Source of the DNA: Chitinophaga costaii
GTDB lineage: Bacteria; Bacteroidota; Bacteroidia; Chitinophagales; Chitinophagaceae
Assembly: GCF_900094705.1 (NCBI RefSeq)
Contig: NZ_FMAR01000013.1
Location: 62,001-126,000 of the forward strand
Reading direction: 5' to 3'
DNA length: 64,000 nucleotides
A program made the position numbers and the translations under genes. The notes below the pieces were generated by a model. That model saw nothing but the letters and a program-made list of their open reading frames with translations. It did not search any database and was not told the origin of the DNA. This document shows, piece after piece, positions 1 to 9,212 of the stretch (the first letter of the stretch is position 1; every line of letters starts with the position of its first letter).

Positions 1-105
1 ATTGTCGCTGTAAAGGTTCAGCGGGCCTTTGTTGAGCGCATCTTTATTACAGGCAATGGTGGTAGCCAGAAGTACGAATATTATATAACGGATCATTTTT
101 TTCAT
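1..105 (-). CDS. SusD/RagB-like outer membrane lipoprotein, N-terminus only
   Basis: The reading frame begins with ATG at 105 and runs off the left edge, so only about 35 residues are visible. They form a lipoprotein signal peptide (Lys-rich start, hydrophobic stretch, then a lipobox ending in Cys in ATTIAC) followed by a hydrophilic start NKDALNKGPLN. It lies 38 bp after the SusC-like gene in the same direction. By family knowledge the gene after susC encodes the substrate-binding surface lipoprotein SusD/RagB that caps the TonB-dependent porin. The identification rests on position and signal type, since no SusD domain is visible in the window. Confidence 0.75.
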   Translation of the reverse strand, partial: MKKMIRYIIFVLLATTIACNKDALNKGPLNLYSDN

Positions 106-142
106 GGGAAGCATATTTGAATACAATAATTCATTTTACGGA

Positions 143-3100
143 TCAGAATTGCAGGCTGGCACCTGCGGTAAAGGATTTCATGAGGGGATCTCTCACCTGG
201 CCCGCGCCCTCCGGATCGAATAGTTTAAAGTGGGTGAAGGTGAGGAGGTTATTGGTGCTAACCGCGAACCGCAGCCCTTTGGCGTGGATGTGTTGCAGTA
301 TGGCCGACGGTAAATTATAGGCCAGTTCCATATTTTTCAGCCGCATATAAGCGGTATTGCGTACCCAGTAATCACTGTATACCGTGTTATTCTGGTTATT
401 ATACCAGAGCCGTGGATAAGTGGCATTTGTATGGGTGGGGGTCCACCGATCCAGTAACTGCGTAGACGCAGGCAGGTCTACATACCCATATCCAACAACG
501 TTACCCGTGCCTTGTAGCTGTATGTTCAGGTCCAGGCCGCTGTAACTGGCGCTTAGCCGGATGCCGTACTGGATCTGCGGGAAAAAATTGGCGTTGCTTA
601 CCGTGGCATCGTTGTGGGTGAGCACGCCATCGCCATCCAGGTCTTTATACCGGATGTCCCCGGCCGCTACGCTAGGATAGAGAGGAGTGGGACCTTTGGT
701 TACGTCGTCCTGGGTTTGGTACAGCCCGCTCGATCTGTAAAGAGTAGGGGCATTTCCCACAGTATTATTCCAAAAACGAATGTTCTTGCCGCTTACTTTC
801 TGCCATTCGGGAATACTTTTGGATTCCGGATAGTTTACAATCCTGTTCCGGCTAAAACTGATATTGGGAGCGATAGAATAAGTGAAGCGGCCCAGGTGGT
901 TGGTATGACCCAGGGTAATTTCAAATCCACTTGTTTGTACAACACCATTGTTTTCATCCGACAAAGATATACCCAGTACGGAGGGCACCTGTGCCGTAGG
1001 CGGTGTCAGTATGTCTTTCGTTCTTTTTATGAAATAATCTGCTTCCACGGTCAGCAAGTCTTGCTTTACATGGGCTTCTATACCGACATTGGCAATCACG
1101 GCCCGTTCCCAGGTAAAGGAGGGGTTGGGTAATATATTGGGCGTAAGTGTCTGGTAAAAGGTGGGAGTAGGTCCCCCCAGTGAATACCCGCTGGACGTAC
1201 CGAGGGCATAAGTGGTCAGGAACTGGTACGGGTTTACGCGATCGTTGCCCAACTGGCCCCAAGAGGCCCGCAGCTTCAGGAAATCCAGGACCCCGGATGC
1301 ATGTTTCATAAAAGGCTCTTCGGATATCACCCAGCCGGCAGAGAAGGAGGGGAAAAAGCCATACCGGTGTCCGGGGGGGAAAATATCAGAACCATCATAC
1401 CGGAAATTAAACTGGAACAGGTAGCGCTCATCATAATTATACTGAAAACGGCCTACAATGCCCCTGCGGGCACTTTGGCTGCCCGATCCATTGTTGGTGG
1501 CTCTGGTAGGATCTCCCAGGTTTAGTTGCGATAAGCTGGAGGATACAAAACCCTCCCGCCGCGTGGAGAAATTATCGCTTGAGCCATTGGTTTGCGTATA
1601 TAGCAGCATTCCCGTTACATTGTGTTGCTTAAAGGCGCCATCATATTGCATGCCGCCTTCCAGTGTGAGCCTTTGGTCCTGGGTGAAATACTCTGTCAGG
1701 AATGGAGCAGTAGGGTAGGCGGGTACCTGAGTGTACTGATCATCATCATCCAGGGTGTACATGTCGAAAGGGGTGGCAAAACGTTTGGAAAAAGAATAGG
1801 ACTTATCATAGGCGCCATTCCCTTTTATCGACAAACCCTTTATCCAGGGCAGGTCGTATTGCAAGGTTACAAGTGAATTAAAGATATTATTGTTCGTTCG
1901 CCAATAACCGGAATTACCGCGTGACTGCAAGTAGCTATTGCCCCGCTGTTCCGGCACGCTGGCATATAATCCGTTGGTAAATTGCAATACACGGGTAGGG
2001 GGCGTTTCGTATAGATTGTTGATAATATATTCAGAACCATACACGGCTTCCGAATTGTCTTTGCTGAAAGACCCACTGAGGTTCATGGAAACCTTTAGTC
2101 CTTTCGCGATCTGCGCGTCCACGTTGCTGCGCAGGTTATAGCGGGAATAATTTTCTACGGGTATCAGGCCTTCATTTTTGGTATAACCACCGGAAAGATA
2201 GAAGTGGGTGGTTTCGCTGCCACCGGCAGCGGCCAGGTTGTAACTCTTCTGCCAGATAGAAGGGGCCAGGACATCTTTTATCCAATTGGTATTTGGATAA
2301 CGGTTAGGATCGGTACCATTTTTATACAACTGCACCTGTTCGTCGGTAAATCCTATCCCCTGGCCCGGCTGGTAGAGGCCTTCATTTTGCAGCGATTCAT
2401 TGAATAACTGCGCGTACTGGTAGGAGTTCACCTGTTTGTAATATTGCGTAGGCCGCTGGTTGATCGCGTTGGCTGTGAAGGTAATGCTGGTTTTATTACT
2501 GCGTCCTTTTTTGGTAGTCACCAATATCACCCCATTTGCGGCGCGGGCACCATACACTGAAATCGCAGCGGCGTCTTTTAAGATGGAGATGGTTTCTACA
2601 TCGTTCGCATTCAGGTCGTCGAGACTTCTGTCGGGAATACCGTCTATCACCACCAGGGGATCGCTATTGTTAAAGGTACTGAGGCCGCGGATGTAGAGGG
2701 TAGAACCTGCGCCCGGCGCGCCGCCTGATTTCAGCGCGTACAGGCCAGGTAGTTTACCCGACAACATATCGGAAACGGATATACTGGAATGATCTTCCAG
2801 TAGTTGTTTGGAGCTGATTGAGGCAATGGCTTCTGTTTTAGTACGCTGTGTAGTAACCCCGTAACCAATGACCACGGAGTCCAGCATTTTGACATCTGGT
2901 TTAAGGAAGATCTTTAGTTGCACCGCATCACTGCCCACCTTAATGCTCCTTTCTAATGCAACATATCCCACCGAGGATACCACGAGTATATAATCGCCTG
3001 GCGAAACGCCCCGAATGATAAATTCCCCTTTTTCGCTGGTAATGGTGCCTTTGTTGAAAGGGCGAAGAACGACTGTGGCGCCGGGTACAGGATGTTGCTG

Positions 3101-3529
3101 GTCGTCCAGCACTGTACCGGATACGCTGACTGTTGCTCCGGGTTCGTTAGTAAAAGATGCAGGTGGTTTTTTGCCGATCACCACCAGTTTATTTTCTTCA
3201 TCCACATGCCATGAAAAAGGCTGCCCTGCCATACATTGTTGCAGGGCTTCCTGTAGCGAAACATTTTTTAATTGCACGGTTACCGGTGCGGCTTCCTTTA
3301 GCAGTTGCGCATCGTAGAAAAAATGATAATTGCTTTGTTGTTTAATAACAGTCAATGCTTTTTCCAGGGAGGCCGCTTTCAGAGTAAGGCTGATTTGCTG
3401 GGATATCCCTTTTGCGCTTACCTGCATGCAAAAAGCAAGGATCAGGAAAAAATTCATTTTCATAATACGGACTGCTTTTTCGGAAAGGGAAGGGACAAAA
3501 AAGCCCCTATAGCAATTGTTTAATTGCAT
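143..3529 (-). CDS. SusC/RagA-type TonB-dependent outer membrane receptor with STN domain
   Basis: 1128 aa, a normal length for SusC-like receptors. In order: signal peptide (hydrophobic core about residues 24-39), a secretin/TonB short N-terminal (STN) domain at about 45-118, a carboxypeptidase-regulatory-like beta domain at about 133-220, a TonB plug at about 222-345 (VVIGYG, LVVIDGIP, SVYGARAANGVI), then the beta barrel ending in Phe. SusC proteins import oligomers across the outer membrane with TonB energy. The STN domain is the part that signals to a FecR anti-sigma factor in FecA-type systems, and a fecR and ECF sigma gene lie directly upstream, so self-induction by substrate is likely. 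Met23 (3463) or Met25 (3457) could be the true start, because the signal peptide proper begins there. The substrate cannot be told from sequence. Confidence 0.93.
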   Translation of the reverse strand: MQLNNCYRGFFVPSLSEKAVRIMKMNFFLILAFCMQVSAKGISQQISLTLKAASLEKALTVIKQQSNYHFFYDAQLLKEAAPVTVQLKNVSLQEALQQCMAGQPFSWHVDEENKLVVIGKKPPASFTNEPGATVSVSGTVLDDQQHPVPGATVVLRPFNKGTITSEKGEFIIRGVSPGDYILVVSSVGYVALERSIKVGSDAVQLKIFLKPDVKMLDSVVIGYGVTTQRTKTEAIASISSKQLLEDHSSISVSDMLSGKLPGLYALKSGGAPGAGSTLYIRGLSTFNNSDPLVVIDGIPDRSLDDLNANDVETISILKDAAAISVYGARAANGVILVTTKKGRSNKTSITFTANAINQRPTQYYKQVNSYQYAQLFNESLQNEGLYQPGQGIGFTDEQVQLYKNGTDPNRYPNTNWIKDVLAPSIWQKSYNLAAAGGSETTHFYLSGGYTKNEGLIPVENYSRYNLRSNVDAQIAKGLKVSMNLSGSFSKDNSEAVYGSEYIINNLYETPPTRVLQFTNGLYASVPEQRGNSYLQSRGNSGYWRTNNNIFNSLVTLQYDLPWIKGLSIKGNGAYDKSYSFSKRFATPFDMYTLDDDDQYTQVPAYPTAPFLTEYFTQDQRLTLEGGMQYDGAFKQHNVTGMLLYTQTNGSSDNFSTRREGFVSSSLSQLNLGDPTRATNNGSGSQSARRGIVGRFQYNYDERYLFQFNFRYDGSDIFPPGHRYGFFPSFSAGWVISEEPFMKHASGVLDFLKLRASWGQLGNDRVNPYQFLTTYALGTSSGYSLGGPTPTFYQTLTPNILPNPSFTWERAVIANVGIEAHVKQDLLTVEADYFIKRTKDILTPPTAQVPSVLGISLSDENNGVVQTSGFEITLGHTNHLGRFTYSIAPNISFSRNRIVNYPESKSIPEWQKVSGKNIRFWNNTVGNAPTLYRSSGLYQTQDDVTKGPTPLYPSVAAGDIRYKDLDGDGVLTHNDATVSNANFFPQIQYGIRLSASYSGLDLNIQLQGTGNVVGYGYVDLPASTQLLDRWTPTHTNATYPRLWYNNQNNTVYSDYWVRNTAYMRLKNMELAYNLPSAILQHIHAKGLRFAVSTNNLLTFTHFKLFDPEGAGQVRDPLMKSFTAGASLQF

Positions 3530-3601
3530 ACATTTGTAATGTTTGGGTGAATTGATAATACTTTCTTTAGTCGGATGGTTGTCGGTACGCCTGAATTAGC
3601 G

Positions 3602-3708
3602 AGAGGCTGTTTCATAAATAACTTTTTCTTGATTTTACTCAAGACTTGATGGAGAAAAAATCGTTTCAGCGATTCTTAATCCATCTAGATGGTTATTATG
3701 CAGCCTCT
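3602..3708. repeat. 107-bp inverted-repeat element between fecR and susC
   Basis: AGAGGCTG (3602-3609) and CAGCCTCT (3701-3708) are perfect inverted repeats. The match extends imperfectly inward (CATAAATAAC at 3613-3622 against GTTATTATG at 3692-3700). Inside are a perfect 12-bp palindrome CCATCTAGATGG (3681-3692) and a hairpin AATCG/CGATT (3659-3674). It may be a miniature inverted-repeat element, or a folded leader or attenuator in the fecR-susC transcript. No clear target duplication was seen. Confidence 0.4.
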
Positions 3709-3787
3709 TTTTTGTTTCAACAAATGTTCTTTCGCATTGTAGGGGATTTTTTTGGTTGATAAGAAATAATATAAAATGGTTGGCTGA

Positions 3788-4957
3788 TTAGTCGGTGATA
3801 CGGACGGTCTTGCCTGTTACCGTGTAGCGTATATCGCTTAATTTGAGTATCTGCATTGCCTTTTCCAGGCTTACATTCCTCGGAATTTCTCCTATAAATG
3901 CCTGTTGGGTATTTTTCGTTTCAAAGATTACATTCACATCATACCAGCGGGCCAGTTGTCGCATTACGGTGGTGATATCGGCTCTGTCAAAAGAGAAGTA
4001 TCCGTTCTTCCAGGCTATTACCTGGTCCAGGTCCGCTGCTTTTAGCAACTGCCAGTTACCGCCCTGTAGCCTGGCCTGCTCACCTGGTTGCAAGATGCCG
4101 GAAAATCCTGTCCCATCCACTTTAACTTTTCCGCTGATCAGGGTAGTTGTGGCCGCCGGTTCGTCTGCGTAGGTATTAATATTAAAATGGGTACCCAGGA
4201 CCAGTACTTCCTGATCTTTTGATCTTACCCGGAATGGCCGCTTTGCATCTGGCGCCACTTCGAAATAGGCTTCACCCGTAAGCTCCACTACGCGGTCGTT
4301 CCCGATAAATGAAGACGGGTACCGAAGTGAACTGGCCGCATTCAGCCACACGGCAGAGCCATCGGGCAGCAATACTTTAAACTGCCCGCCACGGGGAGTG
4401 ATTAGCGTATTGTAAACAACCACCGTCTCATTGCCGGCTGGCTCCTGCTGGTAGGCCAGTCGCCCGCTATCCAGCTTTATCACTTGCACATTGCCCTGCC
4501 GGCCTATAACACCGTTCTGCGCGTCCGAAAGGACAATACGGTTGCCGTTAGACAATTGCAGGATGGCCTTGTTCGTGCCGGGGGGCATATCTAACGCCGC
4601 TACCTGGTGATGGGTGCCGGGGCCCTTTATTTTTTGCCGGAGCAATAGGCCAGATACTACTATCAATATCAATACCGCTGCTGCCATCCGCCACCATACT
4701 GGCAGTATGAATATCCGTTTTGCGCCGCGTTTTTCGGCAGTTTTGTCTGCCGATAATATATCGACGAGCAATGGCTCCCATTCGGTCTGATCGATAGGGA
4801 GGACACTGCTGTTGGTCGTGGTGTGCAGCGCCGCCACCCGGTTAAATATTTCCCGGTTACGCTCTTCTGCAAAGAACAGGTCCAGTTCCGCTTCTTCTGC
4901 TGGCATTAATGCTCCTTCCCGGAGCTTGTTCAGCAGGTATGCAATTCTTTGTTCCAT
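3788..4957 (-). CDS. FecR-family anti-sigma factor with C-terminal DUF4974
   Basis: 389 aa. A cytoplasmic N-terminal region (1-80), one transmembrane helix at about 86-106 (WWRMAAAVLILIVVSGLLL), a FecR domain with GGQFKVLLPDGSAVWLNA, and a C-terminal DUF4974/STN-like domain (FDRADITTVMRQLARWYDV). In this family the protein spans the inner membrane, holds the cognate ECF sigma factor in the cytoplasm and reads the STN domain of a TonB receptor in the periplasm. It sits between the ECF sigma gene (137 bp upstream) and the susC-like gene, the usual order, so regulation of the receptor operon is inferred. Confidence 0.94.
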   Translation of the reverse strand: MEQRIAYLLNKLREGALMPAEEAELDLFFAEERNREIFNRVAALHTTTNSSVLPIDQTEWEPLLVDILSADKTAEKRGAKRIFILPVWWRMAAAVLILIVVSGLLLRQKIKGPGTHHQVAALDMPPGTNKAILQLSNGNRIVLSDAQNGVIGRQGNVQVIKLDSGRLAYQQEPAGNETVVVYNTLITPRGGQFKVLLPDGSAVWLNAASSLRYPSSFIGNDRVVELTGEAYFEVAPDAKRPFRVRSKDQEVLVLGTHFNINTYADEPAATTTLISGKVKVDGTGFSGILQPGEQARLQGGNWQLLKAADLDQVIAWKNGYFSFDRADITTVMRQLARWYDVNVIFETKNTQQAFIGEIPRNVSLEKAMQILKLSDIRYTVTGKTVRITD

Positions 4958-5094
4958 AATATTTTTTCAACAACTGGTACTACAGCTGCTTGCCATACAT
5001 ATACCCTATAATGAATGTTTAAAATGGAAATAGTACTCACCAGTACGCAAGTATTTTTATAAAAAATAAAAGGCAAACCGTAATCCGCTCGTTT

Positions 5095-5709
5095 TCAGTA
5101 AATTGGTAAGATAAGCAGTAACAGGGGAATTATTTTCCCGGCACGGATGAGATATCCCCGTATAAAATGGAGGGAGCTGCTGAGGGCATTTTTTACATAA
5201 CTCGGAGAGCAATGAAGCTGGTCGGCTATTTCCTGTATTTTAAGGCCGTTTTCCCTGCTTAATTGATAGATCTTTTTCCGTTGGCGTGGTAGATTGTTTA
5301 CGGCTTCCCCGATGAGCCGCTGTGTTTCTCTCGCCTGAAGCCGGTCTTCCGCCCCGTGGGAGGCAATGAAGGTATACTGCTCTGTTAGTGTTATTGTTTT
5401 TCGGAAGCGGGCCTGTTTATTAAAATAGGTAAAACATTCGTTGGTAGCCACTCGTGTTATCCAGGCGCGGGGTTCCAGTAAATCCGGTAGTTTATCGCGG
5501 CTTATCCAGATGCGGATAAAAGTTTCCTGGACAATTTCATGCGTGTCGTCTACAGACCGGGTAAGATTGTTTAAAAAGGCGGTAAGCCATGGTAGTTCGC
5601 TATAAAAAAGTGCTCTAAAGGCAATTTCATCTCCCATCGCTATCCTAGCCAGTAATGTTCTATCAATATTATGCAGGACGCCGTTCAAAGTCACTATGAT
5701 TTGGTACAA
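5095..5709 (-). CDS. ECF-type RNA polymerase sigma factor
   Basis: 204 aa. Region 2 is visible as MGDEIAFRALFYSELP...VQETFIRIW and region 4 as NNLPRQRKKIYQLSRENGLKIQEIADQLHCSPSYVKNAL (helix-turn-helix), with the hydrophobic C-terminal tail RAGKIIPLLLLILPIY common in Bacteroidota ECF factors. It directs RNA polymerase to the promoters of the adjacent uptake genes when released by the FecR protein encoded next. The start at 5709 is the longest choice; Met25 just before GDEIAF (5637) would remove an N-terminal part that looks less conserved. Confidence 0.92.
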   Translation of the reverse strand: MYQIIVTLNGVLHNIDRTLLARIAMGDEIAFRALFYSELPWLTAFLNNLTRSVDDTHEIVQETFIRIWISRDKLPDLLEPRAWITRVATNECFTYFNKQARFRKTITLTEQYTFIASHGAEDRLQARETQRLIGEAVNNLPRQRKKIYQLSRENGLKIQEIADQLHCSPSYVKNALSSSLHFIRGYLIRAGKIIPLLLLILPIY

Positions 5710-5792
5710 GCAAGTTAATCATTCTATAGCACTCCAGGAACTTCCGCCACCTTTGATCGGAGTAGTCAGTCATCCTTTCTGAAAATGGGAAG

Positions 5793-7133
5793 CTACCCCT
5801 CCTCATTCTCCAAAAACACCTCTTGCGCCACTGCATCTCCCTTCCGCACATAAGGCCGGATAATAAGCCGGTTGGCCTTGTCGAAAGTGAAATAATTCCA
5901 CATCCAGTTTACAAATACCAGTAATTTATTACGGAAGCTGATCAGGAATGAAATGTGTACAAAAAGCCAGATGTACCAGGCAATGCGCCCGCCAAAATGC
6001 AGCTTACCCGGAAGGTCTGCCACCGCCTTTCCCCGGCCTACAGTGGCCAGGGATCCCTTATCAAAATATTTAAACGGCTTCACGTTTTCTCCCAGGTGTA
6101 GTGCCTGCATGTTTTTGCCCAGGTAGGTTCCCATTTGCATGGCCGGCTGGGCCAGGCCTGGATGGCCTTTGGGATAGGCGGTGGTTTTCATCGCGGCAAT
6201 ATCGCCGATGGCAAATATGTTTTTACTGCCAATGATGCGGCAATTTTCATCGGTCAGCAACCGGCCTTTTTCGGCCCATTCGGGCGGAAGACCCTGGAGA
6301 ATGTCGCCGGTTACGCCGGCAGACCAGATCACGGAATAACTTTGTATTTCTTCCCCCGATTTTAGTTTCACCACCGCTCCATCATAGGAATCCACCAGGG
6401 TATTGGTGCGGATTATAACGCCCATTTTTTCCAGGTAGCGGTGTGCTTTTTCACTGGCTTTCACAGACATGGGTGGTAATACACGGTCCAATCCGTCCAG
6501 CAGGTATATCTTCATCTGGCTGAAATCGATGGTAGGATAATCTTTGGGTAATACATATTTGCGTAATTCTGCCAGGGCACCGGCCGTTTCCACCCCGGTG
6601 GGACCGGCCCCCACCAGCACGATCGTAAGTATACGAGCGCGTTCTGCCAGGTCGCTGGTCAATACGGCCCGTTCAAATGCCTGGATAAGCTGGCTACGCA
6701 GGTTCAGCGCATCGGGGATAGACTTTAGCCCGAAGGCGTATTGCTGCATGGATTTATTGCCAAAATAATTAGACTTACTTCCATTGGCAATGATCAGGTA
6801 GTCATAAGATAGATCGCCGGCCTGGGTGTGGAGGGTGTTGGCCTGAACATCCACACTTTGTACTTTTAGCGGGCGGAAGTGGAAATCCTTCTTCTGGTTA
6901 AATTCTCTGCGCAGCGGGCCTGCAATTGCTTCTGCTTGCAAACCGGCGGTGGCCACCTGGTACAGCAGGGGCCAGAAGCTGTTATAATTATGTTTGTCGA
7001 ACAATACCACTTGGAACAAACGACTGTCTAAATGCTTTACAGCGGCCACGCCGCCAAATCCACCACCGATCACAACTACACGTAGTTTCACCGTATCGGG
7101 GACGTTGAGGGAAAGTTGTTGCATGGAGTCCAT
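5793..7133 (-). CDS. ndh: type II NADH:quinone oxidoreductase (NDH-2)
   Basis: About 446 aa from ATG 7133 (MDSMQQ); ATG 7124 is equally possible, and the longer frame to 7205 adds residues outside the family core. FAD site VVVIGGGFGGVAAVKHL near the start, second dinucleotide (NADH) site VLVGAGPTGVETAGALAEL in the middle, and the FAD-binding FAIGDIAAM. The C-terminal hydrophobic segment (IAWYIWLFVHISFLISF) fits membrane attachment. NDH-2 oxidises NADH and reduces quinone without pumping protons. It is divergent from a marR gene with a shared 139-bp region, so redox or quinone-responsive control by that regulator is possible (inference). Confidence 0.93.
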   Translation of the reverse strand: MDSMQQLSLNVPDTVKLRVVVIGGGFGGVAAVKHLDSRLFQVVLFDKHNYNSFWPLLYQVATAGLQAEAIAGPLRREFNQKKDFHFRPLKVQSVDVQANTLHTQAGDLSYDYLIIANGSKSNYFGNKSMQQYAFGLKSIPDALNLRSQLIQAFERAVLTSDLAERARILTIVLVGAGPTGVETAGALAELRKYVLPKDYPTIDFSQMKIYLLDGLDRVLPPMSVKASEKAHRYLEKMGVIIRTNTLVDSYDGAVVKLKSGEEIQSYSVIWSAGVTGDILQGLPPEWAEKGRLLTDENCRIIGSKNIFAIGDIAAMKTTAYPKGHPGLAQPAMQMGTYLGKNMQALHLGENVKPFKYFDKGSLATVGRGKAVADLPGKLHFGGRIAWYIWLFVHISFLISFRNKLLVFVNWMWNYFTFDKANRLIIRPYVRKGDAVAQEVFLENEEG

Positions 7134-7236
7134 TATGCAGAAATTTAAATAGGAAGATGCAGTATTTGTGCCAACAAGGAAGTAAACAGCTACCTGCCGG
7201 TCCATTTTTCCTTGATTTTTAAAATATAATCAAGTA

Positions 7237-7248
7237 ACTTTACAAAGT
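7237..7248. promoter_or_regulatory. candidate MarR operator palindrome
   Basis: ACTTTACAAAGT is a near-perfect palindrome (ACTTT-AC-AAAGT) in the region between the divergent ndh and marR genes, 25 bp before the marR ATG. A wider inverted pair AAGTAA (7232-7237) / TTACTT (7261-7266) surrounds it. MarR dimers bind such symmetric AT-rich sites and commonly repress their own gene. Assignment is by position and symmetry only. Confidence 0.3.
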
Positions 7249-7272
7249 AAATTTATAAACTTACTTAATCAA

Positions 7273-7707
7273 ATGTCCTCCAAAGCAGAAGACCTGGCCC
7301 TGGCCACCGAGATCCGCATTGCGGTGTCGCGCATGCACCGGCAGTTCCGCAAGCAGATCACCCGTTTTGCGGTGTCTATGCCGGAACAATCCGTGATGGC
7401 TATCCTGGACCGTCGTGGTAAGATGCTGCCTTCCGAACTGGCGGGCATAGAAAAGGTATCGGCCCAGTCGATGTCGCAAACGCTGAACCACTTGCATGCG
7501 CTGGATTTTATTCATAAAAAATCCGATCCGGATGATAAGCGGAAGGTGGTGGTGTCGCTCAGTAAAAAGGGCAAAGACACCTTGGCCCAAATGCGCCATG
7601 TGCGGTCGGAATGGCTCAGCAACGTGATGGCAGGGCTTTCTGCCGAAGAAAAGAAACTATTACAGCAAAGCGCCGCTTTGTTGCAGCAGTTGGCCAATTG
7701 TGAATAG
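7273..7707 (+). CDS. MarR-family transcriptional regulator
   Basis: 144 aa, typical MarR size. The winged helix-turn-helix is visible as MPEQSVMAILDRRGKMLPSELAGIEKVSAQSMSQTLNHLHALDFIHKKSDPDDKRKVVVSLSKKG split over about residues 36-100, where the wing has the diagnostic DPDDKRKVVV motif. The flanking helices would form the dimer interface. It is divergent from ndh and 108 bp upstream of an MFS exporter gene. This is the classic arrangement of a MarR repressor next to an efflux pump, so it probably controls the exporter, itself and perhaps ndh. Confidence 0.93.
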   Translation: MSSKAEDLALATEIRIAVSRMHRQFRKQITRFAVSMPEQSVMAILDRRGKMLPSELAGIEKVSAQSMSQTLNHLHALDFIHKKSDPDDKRKVVVSLSKKGKDTLAQMRHVRSEWLSNVMAGLSAEEKKLLQQSAALLQQLANCE

Positions 7708-7815
7708 CGGTTTTTGTGCAGACGCTGGTGCTACGCAACGATCGCCCGCCTGAAATGGGTGAAAAGATGAAAGCCACCAGCATACGCATTTACCTTTATA
7801 ACGATTTCCGAAACC

Positions 7816-9060
7816 ATGAATCCTGCGCTACTTTTTCGCTCTTTGCGCGCCCGGAATTTCAGATTATACTTCACCGGACAATTTATTTCCCTCATCGGCA
7901 CCTGGATGCAACGTGTGGCCATAGCCTGGCTGGTGTACCGCCTTACCAACAGTGAATTAATGCTGGGTATCGTTAGCTTTGCCAGTCTTATTCCTTCCCT
8001 TATTCTTTCGCCCTACGCTGGTGCACTGGCAGACCGGCATAACCGTTACAATATTCTTTTCATCAGCCAGGTGGCGTCTATGTTACAATCTGGCGCTATG
8101 GCCGCTATGGTATTGTGTGGCTGGTACAGCATGACGGGCATTATTATACTTAGCATTGCCCAGGGTGTAATTAATTCTTTTGATACTACTTCCCGCCAGT
8201 CTTTAATGGTATCGCTCATTGACCATAAAGAAGACTTGCCCAATGCCATTGCACTCAACTCTTCGATGGTAAACCTGGCCCGCCTGCTGGGTCCTGTGGT
8301 GGCCGGGGTGCTGCTCACGGCCTGGGGAGAGGGCGTGTGTTTTTTCGTAGACTTCCTGAGCTTTGTGGCGGTACTGATATCGCTGCTCATGATGCGCCTG
8401 CAATTACCGCCCCGCAAAGCTTCCAAAGGCAGTGTATGGGAAGGGCTGCGGTTGGGTTATCAATACCTGAATGAAGCACGCGACATCAAAGCGAGCATTT
8501 TATTACTCGCGGTGATCAGTATGTGTGTAACACCTTACAATACATTGATGCCGGTATTCGCCAAAGCTACCTTCCATGGCGGCAAGGCGGTATATAGTTC
8601 CCTGCAAACTTTTGTAGGTGCAGGCGCACTCATCATGGCGATCTATATGGCATCGCTAAAACCCGGGCGCGATGTACTGCGCATTGAGAACATCATGAGC
8701 GCAGTATTTGCCTGTGCAGTGCTGCTTTTTGCTTTCTGCCACTGGCTGCCGCTGGGCCTTGTGCTGATGATCTTTTCCGGCGCTGGCATGATGGGAACCA
8801 TTTCCTGTACCAACACTTACGTACAGACGCACGTGGCGGAAAATATGCGCAGCCGCGTAATCAGTTATTATGTAATGGCTTTCCAAGGCACCATTCCCAT
8901 CGGTGCGTTGTTAGTTGGTTGGTCGGCGGAGTATTTTGGAACGGCCATTACTTTGGGCATACAAGGCGCCATAGGTCTTACCGCCGCTGCCCTTTTTGCT
9001 TTACATGTCAAAAAATTAAAAGCAATGCCCGCTGCCACTGCGGCCTCCATCCGGGCCTGA
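7816..9060 (+). CDS. MFS transporter (EntS/MFS_3-like exporter)
   Basis: 414 aa with about 12 hydrophobic segments. The N-terminal FRSLRARNFRLYFTGQFISLIGTWMQRVAIAWLVYRLT is the signature start of the MFS_3 (enterobactin exporter EntS-like) group, and the loop 2/3 motif LSPYAGALADRHNR is the MFS motif A. Members export small molecules by proton antiport. It follows the marR gene in the same direction, which suggests a drug or metabolite efflux role under MarR control. The substrate is unknown. Confidence 0.9.
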   Translation: MNPALLFRSLRARNFRLYFTGQFISLIGTWMQRVAIAWLVYRLTNSELMLGIVSFASLIPSLILSPYAGALADRHNRYNILFISQVASMLQSGAMAAMVLCGWYSMTGIIILSIAQGVINSFDTTSRQSLMVSLIDHKEDLPNAIALNSSMVNLARLLGPVVAGVLLTAWGEGVCFFVDFLSFVAVLISLLMMRLQLPPRKASKGSVWEGLRLGYQYLNEARDIKASILLLAVISMCVTPYNTLMPVFAKATFHGGKAVYSSLQTFVGAGALIMAIYMASLKPGRDVLRIENIMSAVFACAVLLFAFCHWLPLGLVLMIFSGAGMMGTISCTNTYVQTHVAENMRSRVISYYVMAFQGTIPIGALLVGWSAEYFGTAITLGIQGAIGLTAAALFALHVKKLKAMPAATAASIRA

Positions 9061-9212
9061 ACGAACGGCTATTATCCTTGTTTCCGGACACGGCTGCTTA
9101 TTACTTAATGCAATTCTATTACTATCTTTAGCGTTTACATACAACCCCCCTTTTGCCGCCCGTGAAAGGCCTATCCGCGAACGCCCGTAAGCTGCCGCTT
9201 AAAACTATGTAA

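Noticed and set aside
614-1132. 172-aa open frame on the plus strand inside the susC-like gene
   Set aside because: It is antisense to a gene with clear SusC domains, has no recognisable motif and no promoter.
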